Source: Dissophora ornata (lineage: Eukaryota > Mortierellomycota > Mortierellomycetes > Mortierellales > Mortierellaceae). Taken from it: DNA of 27,445 bases. Shown here piece after piece: positions 20,334 to 27,445 of the stretch. Under the pieces are notes generated by a model. That model was not told where the DNA came from. It did not search any database and saw only the letters and a program-made list of their open reading frames with translations. Position numbers and translations under genes: made by a program. The stretch covers positions 1-27,445 of the forward strand of contig MU617003.1 in the NCBI GenBank assembly GCA_025201705.1, written 5' to 3'. Position 1 is the first letter of the stretch; each line of letters opens with the position of its first letter.

Positions 20334-21617
20334 ATGGTGCAGCCGCATATTTCTGTTCGGGTAGTTGTGTGCTCCCTCGCCTTGGCTCTTGCCCTACTAG
20401 CCCTCGCTGCCGCCGCACATCAGCCCATCCTCTCTGGAGCAGTATTCCCAGACGGCATCCCCACGGAGTGGGCCAACACAAAAGAGCCCTGCCCCACAGC
20501 CTGCATTGAACACAAATCGGGCATCTTCCTCGCAGTGACATCCATCGGCGATGGCCTTCCTCGTGTCCAGTTCACTTGCTCTGGCACTGCCCACCATCAA
20601 CCAACTACTACACCCTCTGCAGAAGAGGGAGGAGGAGGAGGAGGAGGAGGAGGAGGAGGTGCTGCTGCGAGTCCACATGAAAACCGTGTTCACAGCCCTG
20701 CAGATCCAACACCCGAGCAAACACCCATCTCGCCGCCGGGTCGTAACTTGAATGAAGATGATCAAGAGGGCGAGTCGACGAGTTACACAGATCTGCACAT
20801 CACTGCAGCTAGTCATCCGCATCGTCAATATGATCTGCCCGCAGGGTTCGCTACACGCCACTCACACCTTCATCCCCAACAACCAAGTAATAGCAAGAGA
20901 GAAAAACACCACCATGGATACGGCTACGCCGGTCTGGGGTTTGCGGGGGGAGCTGCGGACTACCAACCGCGTTATGGCTTCGTGTTCAGTCCACAAGAAA
21001 GGGCCTCGGAAGAGACAGAAATCCATACAACGGCGATGACATTTAGCGTGGACGAAAAACCGCCAGTAAGGTCGATTTCCAATACGGACATCAGTGACGA
21101 TCCAAATCAAGAGCAGCACAGCCATCATAGTCATCATCATCGTCAACAACATTATCATGCAGGGTCCGTTTCAGATCATGATGACATGCGGCAGCAACAA
21201 CAGCAACATCAAGCATCTTCTCGGGGTGAGTCGATTACACCGGCGCCGGTTGTAACCTTGTCGGTACCAACATCCACAAAAGAGAGTGGTAGTGGACAGG
21301 ATAATGGTGCACACGGGCATGGTGATAGCGATCCGTTCATGTATGATGAAGCAGAAGAGCAGAAAGCGGGACCAGCGGGTCCTGTACCAGAGCCATTGCC
21401 GGCACAGGTCACTGGGGCACCAATCATACCTTCACACCGTCGCGACAAAAAAGCTGGGGAGGATGCACCTGACAATGTCAAGAAGGTAGTGTATCGCGTT
21501 ACAACCTTAATCATTGAGACCGAGACAGTCATCGCGCCTGCACAGGCTACTGCAGCCCCGTTGCACACCAAGGACACGGGTGAGAGGAAGGCGCCATGGT
21601 TCCTATTCTGGAAATAG
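20334..21617 (+). CDS. Secreted low-complexity, His-rich protein of unknown function
   Basis: Single-exon frame of 427 aa. The chosen ATG begins a strong signal peptide (hydrophobic LALALALLALAAAA core, about residues 1-29), so the upstream in-frame extension is unlikely to be translated. A short ordered region follows with three Cys (CPTACIEH near 45-52, then FTCSG). The rest is low complexity: an uninterrupted Gly run (~11), His/Gln-rich segments (HSHHSHHHRQQHYH, then QQQQQHQ) and many Pro, Ser and Asp residues. The C terminus (KAPWFLFWK) is aromatic but too short for a membrane helix, and I see no GPI signal. I do not recognise a family. His-rich secreted proteins may bind metals, but this is only a guess. 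The steady open frame of this length supports a real gene. Confidence 0.72.
   Translation: MVQPHISVRVVVCSLALALALLALAAAAHQPILSGAVFPDGIPTEWANTKEPCPTACIEHKSGIFLAVTSIGDGLPRVQFTCSGTAHHQPTTTPSAEEGGGGGGGGGGGAAASPHENRVHSPADPTPEQTPISPPGRNLNEDDQEGESTSYTDLHITAASHPHRQYDLPAGFATRHSHLHPQQPSNSKREKHHHGYGYAGLGFAGGAADYQPRYGFVFSPQERASEETEIHTTAMTFSVDEKPPVRSISNTDISDDPNQEQHSHHSHHHRQQHYHAGSVSDHDDMRQQQQQHQASSRGESITPAPVVTLSVPTSTKESGSGQDNGAHGHGDSDPFMYDEAEEQKAGPAGPVPEPLPAQVTGAPIIPSHRRDKKAGEDAPDNVKKVVYRVTTLIIETETVIAPAQATAAPLHTKDTGERKAPWFLFWK
20627..20662 (+). repeat. (GGA)n trinucleotide repeat coding poly-Gly
   Basis: About eleven GGA/GGT units encode a Gly run in the secreted protein. The tract is a likely site of length variation by slippage. 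Confidence 0.85.
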
Positions 21618-22123
21618 CATCATTTCTGACGCCAGGGAGCCGTGGATCGGCTTCAGTATTGTGATGACAGCACGCACTGACAAGATGAAAGAAAGAAGCA
21701 TCGAACGTTGATCCGTTGACTGCAAGCCTGGAAAATCAACTTGCAATATCCCAAACCAGATTGTAGCCTTGCAAAATGTCAATATATTAAAATGCGCTGA
21801 CAATGACAGGCCCATGGCAGGCTTGTCATCTGTCCTTGTGGTGTTTAGCCTGCCCACTCTTTGCTTCTTTGCCTTTCCACATACGTTCAAACAATGCGTG
21901 TTTCGACTGCAAAACCCAGAAGAATTTTCAAACCAATCGCAATGTGACATGGAAAGGAAATCACCGAGAAAGACCGCCGTCCCTTTTCTTTTTTCTTTCT
22001 TTTCTTACTTTTTTTTTGATTCTTTTTTTCTCCCAGCCTCCCTACTCCACTCCGCCATCCCCCTCTCCTCTCCTCTCGCTCCTCCACACCCCCCACCATC
22101 ATTGCACCCCATACGAAACAGCA
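21618..22123. other. Spacer with long polypyrimidine leader before the phosphotransferase
   Basis: No gene is supported. From about 21982 to 22110 the plus strand is almost purely C and T (long T runs, then CTCCTCTCC repeats, then CCACACCCC) and leads into the ATG at 22124. This is typical of a strong fungal 5' leader. An open frame reads through it in phase with no protein character. Confidence 0.6.
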
Positions 22124-24346
22124 ATGCAAAATATCAATCGCTATATTCCGGCGGAGTACCGCCAGAACCTGAGTAAATACAAGTACTCGGGCGTCGACGA
22201 CTCCTTGCTCTCGAAATACGTCCTCGGCCCATACTGGACAAAGCTCGTGACATTCTTCCCTCTCTCCATGGCGTAACGTTTCTTTCTCCTCGTTTTGAAA
22301 TTACATCCAGCAATGAAGGAAGCGTCATGAGGAGGTCGGACTAATCGAACCGAAACTTGAATTCATAGACCAAACACGATCACTGGTCTCGGCTTACTGT
22401 GTGTCGTGTTCAACCTGTTGACAATGTTTTACTACGCGCCTGACATGACAGGAATGTGCCCCTCCTGGGCATACTACAGGTATGTCTTAGTGAGGGCGAA
22501 AGGGGATCCGACGGCGAAGGATACATCGGATCAAGTAAGAGAGGGAACACTAACAACAAACAAGCAAACTTCTTTGATCTGATCAATTGATAGTTTCGGT
22601 GTCGGTTTGTTCGTATACCAATCCCTCGATGCAATTGACGGAAAGCAGGCTAGGAGAACAGGAACTTCGGGACCTCTGGGAGAGCTCTTTGATCATGGTA
22701 TGGAAGCTTGTTGTCTTCTCGCGAAATTGACCATGATTTTGAAGTGTGGATCATGATCACCCGTTCACCAGACACACGGCGTGTTGTTTTCTTTTGTATT
22801 TGGAATACGGGAGTATGAATTTTTCTCACAATTCTGCTGTCCCTCCTTGACATTTTTCATTTTTGTCTTTCTCTCAATTGCGATGCTGTCATATGCATTT
22901 TGCATTTCCACGTTCATTTTGGCGTGGATGTGGTTGTCACTTCAAATAGGCTGCGATGCGTTGAACACGTCGGTAAGTGCCACAAAGTCAGAAAAGTGAG
23001 CCAGGAAAGGGAGGAGTGAGAGCAGAGCAAAATAAACAAAAAAGGGAGACTTTTTTTTGCGAGCGCGTGCGTTTGTGCATGCCCCCAAAGAAATTTAAAG
23101 TTGGGCAGTGGGAGTGGGAGTGGTTTTACATTGGATGGATCGTGGAGACGTGACATAAACGGGAGGCTATACTAACCGTCGTTCTGACGTTTCGATGACA
23201 TCATATTAGCTCGAGGTCATCCTGGCTGCCAATGCAATGCAACTGAATCAGAGCTGGTGGACTGTTCTCTCGCATTTCTTGAGTATGTGGTCGGCCAAGG
23301 AAAACAACCATCCATGGAGAAAAAGCGTTCTCAGAGCAGTTTTAGCTAACTTGTGAAAATCATTTATTGCCAAATAACAGCGCTAGGAAACTTTTACTTG
23401 AGCACGTGGGAGGAATACCACACGGGAACTCTCTACCTCAGCGCGTTCTCCGGGCCTGTCGAGGGAATCTTGCTGATCGTGATTCTCTACTTTGTCACTG
23501 GAATTGCTGGACCCCAGATCTGGTTGCAGACCATCCGTGGAGCCTTTGGTCTCTCCGCGGACTTTTTGCCATTTATCCCTGAAATCCAGGTCAACCATTT
23601 CTTGGTCGCCTTTGGTACTATCGGTCTGGTGGGAAACATTGCCACAGCGTAAGTATCCACAGTTGGATTACTGTTTTAATTTTGTTCAGCATCATTACAG
23701 GTGCTCCTTCATTTACTGACTTTCTTATATATATTCTGGCACCCTTTTATATTAGATTCCAGCATGTGATCAAGGCTCGCCAGGACAAGAAGCTGCCTGT
23801 GGCACCAGCATTGGTCGGTATTGCTCCTTTTATTGGCATGTCGTTCATCGCTTACTTCTGGTTGAATGCCTCGCCCCACATTGTGCTCCAGCACCTTGTT
23901 CCCTGGATCCTCTACATTGGATTGTCGTTCGGATACACGGTCGGCCTGATGATCACGGCCCATGTGACCCACCAACCTTTCCCACTCTTCAACGTCTCGT
24001 TCGTGCCCTTGCTCTTTGGTGCCTTTAACGCCAACTTGCCAGCCTTTGGACTGTAGGTTGGGTTTTATCAGAGGGATCGTATCTCGAGAGGTTGTTTTCT
24101 GATGCAATGCATGCAAGCGCCAACCATATTGCATCGACTGACAAATTTCATCTTGATGTGTAACTTGCGCATGTTTTCATTAGCGAGAGATTATTTGGAT
24201 CGCACATGGAGGACATTTACTTGTGGAGCTGCTTGGCGTTCTCCGTTGCGGCGTACGCACACTTCGCTATCAACGTTGTCAACGACCTTTGCGATTACTT
24301 TGACATCTGGTGCTTCACCATCAAGCACCCCAAGAAAGTCGAGTAA
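22124..24346 (+). CDS. EPT1: CDP-alcohol phosphotransferase (ethanolamine/choline phosphotransferase)
   Basis: Multi-pass membrane enzyme of 395 aa. It transfers phosphoethanolamine or phosphocholine from the CDP-alcohol to diacylglycerol, the last Kennedy-pathway step, in ER/Golgi membranes. Eight exons: 22124-22272, 22369-22479, 22594-22697, 22950-22972, 23210-23282, 23381-23648, 23756-24052 and 24184-24346. The complete CDP-AP signature DG-x2-AR-x8-G-x3-D-x3-D is present at Asp102, Gly103, Ala106, Arg107, Gly116, Asp120 and Asp124. [13 protein letters not shown] and SGPVEGIL are typical of the Cpt1/Ept1 family. Exon 4 is only 23 nt and carries the last catalytic Asp. The protein ends in KKVE, which fits a KKxx ER-retrieval signal. 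Whether ethanolamine or choline is preferred cannot be read from the sequence; the symbol is by family. Confidence 0.94.
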
Positions 24347-24432
24347 AAACAGCAACACCTCTCTCTCATCTCCACTCCACTTTTTATATCTCAAACTTCT
24401 TTCCATTAAAAGCATGTAAAACGTAACAGCAA

Positions 24433-24438
24433 AATAAA
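24433..24438 (+). terminator. Candidate polyadenylation signal of the phosphotransferase
   Basis: AATAAA lies ~87 nt after the stop codon at 24344-24346, in an A-rich stretch within the 197-base convergent spacer. Confidence 0.5.
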
Positions 24439-24469
24439 AAAATATTAAAAAAAAATCCGTCGCGATTTT

Positions 24470-24481
24470 TTTATTTTTATT
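24470..24481 (-). terminator. Two candidate minus-strand polyadenylation signals of the uridine kinase gene
   Basis: TTTATT occurs at 24470-24475 and again at 24476-24481, giving two tandem AATAAA motifs on the minus strand ~65 nt past the uridine kinase stop. They lie 32-48 bases from the plus-strand signal, so the two 3' ends probably overlap or abut. Confidence 0.5.
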
Positions 24482-24543
24482 CAAGAGCCTTTCCCTCCAT
24501 CTCTCATTTTCTCTCTAACTCTGGTTTTCTGAAGGAAGTTTCT

Positions 24544-27066
24544 CTATTCGTTTTCGGTTCCAAAGTACCGATCTCCAAAGTTTCCAAGTCCCGGTTCAAG
24601 GTAGAGGGTTTGGGGATTCAGAATCGGGTCCACATAGGAGGTGACGATCTTGACCTTCGGGAACGCGTTCGAGATGGTATACAATCCCTGAGGAGCCGCC
24701 AAGAAGCTCAAAAAGATGATTCTGTCCTCAGGGATATCATGATCCAGCAACACACGGATTGCCATTAATCCCGCAGCACCTGTTCCGATCACTGCATCCA
24801 TCAAGAAGATGAATGTGTCGTTCTTGTTCTTTTCACTACTGCTGCCGTTCCCGTTGTGTTGTTCCGTGCTTGCAATGGTATTCTGGATTGAGGGTGGTAA
24901 TTTACAGTAGTGGAGTTGGGGTTCACCGTTTGAAGGGTCAGTTTGAATGAGGATCTTGCCAATGACCGCGTCGCGGATAACACGGCGAAGACCGATCTCC
25001 ATGGTACCGCCGGCTCGGAGGATCGAGACTCCACCAACGTGGGGGCGTAGTCCAAGTCCATGGACGACGTTGCCTGTTGGGGTTGTGATGACGCGTTCTT
25101 CATATGGCAGTTCGTTCAGGGCACGCTCGATTACCAAGGTGGCAAGGCGATCTGCATAGAAGATGAAGTCGTGACGCGATGTGCTGATATCGCGAATGAT
25201 TGTATGCATACCCTGTTTTTGTTTGTTGTACGTTTGTGTGCGTATGGAAATGTTAAGAGCAATGCTTATTAGATACAATGGTCATGATTTGACGTTCACA
25301 GACGACGATGGAGACACTTTTTTTTTTTTGGATGATTCAAAGGGAACTTGCCGTGATCTGCTTCGTCTTTTCGAGCACAATGATGTTAGACGGAAGGCTC
25401 TCCGGAGGGTTTATCCTAGCCATATCCCAGCGCGATTGCATCTTGCGCTCCTGGAGCTGGCGCTCGATGTGTTTCGTCAACAGATCGATTGCCACCAAAT
25501 TTTCCAGTCCACGTGGAATGACCTTAAAAAGGATGAAAACGAATGTTAGAATAACAATCGCATGAACAAAGCACCCATCCAAAGAACGTCAAGGATGAGA
25601 AAGAAAGAAAAGATTCTTTTACCATATCGGCGTTCTTCTTGGTAGGGTAGACATAGTTGTCGTATGAGGGCTTGACAAATCTCTGGTACAGCTTGAGGAC
25701 TCCAGCAACATCGAATCCACGCTCTGCAACATCACGCTTGACTGTCAAAACAAAGCAGAGAGGGGGAGAGAGAGAGAGAGAGAGAGTCAGCTTTCTTTCT
25801 TCTTTGTTTCCCTACACACGTCTTTTGCACGACGCTGCTTGAACACATACTTCGTCTTGCGAGGCAAATATCCACATCCGTATCCACAAACACTTTCAAA
25901 TCCTAAATGAACGTCAGTCATCCAACGAAAATCAGGGTTCAGGGTCCTGATCTCGAGCAAGTAAAAACCTATAAAAACGCGGCTGATAAAAGTAACTTAC
26001 TAGCATCTCAAGCACCTTCTTGTCGTACAATCCAAAGATTCCCTCAAAGATCACGACGTTGGCTCCATACACTGTGTTGTGCTTGTTCGGAACTCTGTGT
26101 TGCACAACGTATTAAAAAAAAAGGGATGTCAACGCGTCATCATATATTCGGTGATGCTTCGCCTCCTGCTGAGCTCACTCACCTCTTGTGCGTCTCAAAG
26201 TCGTAAATGGGCACATCCACCTTCTTTCCTTCCTTCAGCTTTGTGATCGTTTCCAGCAGCAGGTCGTAATCGTACGAATCGGGTGAATCGAAATCCCAAT
26301 CACTATTTTCGACAGTTTCAGCAAATAACGTTTGAAAAACACATCAATACCCAGTCCAGTGACCGAGGAATGCTGCATAAGATCACCTGGTTTCCCTGCA
26401 CCAAAATAAAAAAGGGGGACTTACTTCCTGTGGGCAATCTCGAGTTCCTCATCGTTCAAGTCCCTGTAAAACGAGTCCATCGACAGAAGAACGACCCAGG
26501 GCACATTCAAATTTTTGATGATCCTTTGCGCAACACTGGTCTTTCCACTGGCACTGCCGCCTTATCGACCAAAAAAAAAGAAAAAAAAATTAACGGTCAG
26601 TTGGATGCTTTCCTCGTTATTGCGTAAGGAGGCCTGTTTTTGACGTGAGAATTTCTGCGTAGAAATCTCTCTTCTTTTTCGTTTACCTGCAATGCCAACA
26701 ACGTAGCAGTCGCAGTTCTGTCCGTCACTCTTGTACCATGGACTATTGGATAGAGAGAATTGCCATTATCAATATCTCTCCTCATGCAAAGCCTCGGTAA
26801 TCCATTTTTTTTTTGTTTTGCTGGACTCTGTATCCGTTGTCGCCATTGTCGGCCAGCGCCTGCCTCTTTGCTTGTCTGTCAATGGAACCTTAAAGCAACG
26901 CAAGACAGTCCCAATGGTTCCTGGGAACTTTTTCTGTTCTTCTCCCAAAGACGCTGCATATTCCTTGAACGTCCTACTCATGTAGGATGGAGCTCCTGAG
27001 TCATATATGGTGGACGTACGGGCGACCTTCTCCTGCAATGACATGATGGGTGAGCTTGGACTTCAT
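24544..27066 (-). CDS. URK1: Uridine/cytidine kinase fused to a UPRT-like domain
   Basis: Pyrimidine-salvage kinase phosphorylating uridine and cytidine to UMP and CMP; 487 aa. Nine exons, minus strand: 27066-27020, 26742-26687, 26560-26425, 26302-26183, 26094-26001, 25902-25851, 25741-25623, 25522-25352, 25212-24544. The kinase part has EGRPPWY, P-loop GGSASGKT (35-42), [30 protein letters not shown] and [17 protein letters not shown]. The UPRT-like part begins at about residue 266 (GMHTIIRD), with [14 protein letters not shown], a PRPP-loop-like [10 protein letters not shown] (Asp404) and the terminal [12 protein letters not shown]. This layout matches yeast Urk1 and human UCKL1. A Ser/Asn-rich insert (about 374-397) precedes the PRPP loop. 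The intron 25351-25213 has a GC donor; the others are GT-AG. The start is the first ATG of exon 2 after a probable 5' UTR intron. Activity of the UPRT domain is uncertain. Confidence 0.92.
25763..25788. repeat. (GA)n microsatellite inside a uridine kinase intron
   Basis: An AG/GA run of about ten units lies in the intron between 25850 and 25742. On the coding strand it is a CT run just before the acceptor, so it may serve as an extended polypyrimidine tract. Confidence 0.75.
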
Positions 27067-27080
27067 GCTTTCGAAATGAG

Positions 27081-27181
27081 CTGCGAAAAAAGAGAAACGA
27101 GACGCGTACGAGGCGAAAAGGTTGGGAAAAAAATGAAAAACCAAAATAAAAAAATAATAAAAAGAGCTCCACTGGACTCAC
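27081..27181 (-). other. Probable 5' UTR intron of the uridine kinase gene
   Basis: On the minus strand a good donor (aaaa|GTGAGT at 27181) and a pyrimidine-rich acceptor (TTTTTTCGCAG ending at 27081) bracket 101 bases, 15 bases before the start codon. The upstream exon cannot be joined in frame to the kinase without a stop, so it is read as untranslated. The rest of the spacer to 27395 is AT-rich promoter sequence with a GA-rich run at 27340-27356. Confidence 0.45.
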
Positions 27182-27395
27182 TTTTATCCAATCACGGAAA
27201 CTTGAATAACACAGGCGATCACGGGTACCTTCTGAGATGTCAATTTATTCATCAAAAACTGGGGTTTTTTTAGTTACATACATACAAGTGGTGTGTGTGA
27301 TATTGTTGCGCACTTTTTTTTATACATTAGATGGGGTGTGAGAGAGAGAGGAGAAGGGAAAAAACGATGAAATCCACGACCGACAAAAGTGCAAT

Positions 27396-27445
27396 TTATG
27401 CCTCAAAAACGAAGGCGAGACCGAGCTTGTGGGCAGCCTGGTCGA
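27396..27445 (-). CDS. 3' end of an unidentified minus-strand gene (partial)
   Basis: The minus strand at the window edge reads an open frame of 15 full codons ending DQAAHKLGLAFVFEA and a TAA stop at 27398-27396. The residue mix is that of a folded cytosolic protein rather than non-coding sequence, but the fragment is too short to name a family. If real, its stop is ~330 bases upstream of the uridine kinase ATG in the same orientation. Confidence 0.4.
   Translation of the reverse strand, partial: DQAAHKLGLAFVFEA

Noticed and set aside
26985..27020. [13 protein letters not shown] reading that resembles the N terminus of some uridine kinases
   Set aside because: In that frame no donor gives the right phase to join PWYKSDG. 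The alternative frame with donor CC|GTACGT gives EGRPPWY exactly, so the resemblance is taken as coincidence.
1..27445. Search for CRISPR arrays, rRNA, viral or toxin genes
   Set aside because: No regularly spaced repeats, rRNA-like blocks, viral replication or capsid motifs, or toxin-like proteins were seen on either strand.

Overview
This is a eukaryotic window with intron-rich genes. Most introns are short (about 80-280 nt) and GT-AG, polyadenylation motifs are AATAAA-like, and the proteins are fungal in type: kexins, a full-length ABCG pump, a Urk1-type kinase-UPRT fusion and a Cpt1/Ept1 phosphotransferase. The gene style fits an early-diverging fungus, probably Mucoromycota/Mortierella-like. 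That placement is inference, not a search result.

Layout. 1-967 is a gene-free leader. 968-6395 (+) is a 13-exon full-length ABCG transporter (1393 aa). 6900-10107 (+) and 10661-14365 (+) are two tandem kexin-type proprotein convertases (902 and 1105 aa). They share catalytic geometry and four intron positions but differ in prodomain region, membrane-proximal region and cytosolic tail. 14366-15798 is mostly non-coding, with a diverged ~48-bp repeat and a possible remnant of a pogo/Tc1-type transposon end. 15799-17106 (+) is a zinc alcohol dehydrogenase of the CAD/ADH6-7 type. 17591-19093 (+) is a tail-anchored Ubc6/UBE2J-type E2. 19394-20094 (-) is a small Cys-rich DUF5522/C1orf53-like protein with a presequence-like N terminus. 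It is divergent from 20334-21617 (+), a secreted low-complexity His-rich protein. 22124-24346 (+) is an ethanolamine/choline phosphotransferase in 8 exons, convergent with 24544-27066 (-), a 9-exon uridine kinase fused to a UPRT-like domain. The last 50 bases hold the 3' end of another minus-strand gene.

All splice models were built by hand. I joined exons where the reading frame, splice consensus and known family sequence agreed, and every complete multi-exon model closes to an integral number of codons. Several genes act in the secretory pathway (two kexins, an ER-type E2, an ER/Golgi phospholipid enzyme, an ABC pump and a secreted protein), but nothing shows that they form one functional cluster. 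The most notable observation is the tandem kexin pair. Copy A carries a tail motif that resembles the yeast Kex2 Golgi-localization signal. Copy B lacks it, and has an acidic dileucine and a long acidic insert after its maturation site. Other points of interest are a likely GC-AG intron in the uridine kinase, a 23-nt microexon inside the catalytic motif of the phosphotransferase, and the repeat-bearing region before the dehydrogenase.
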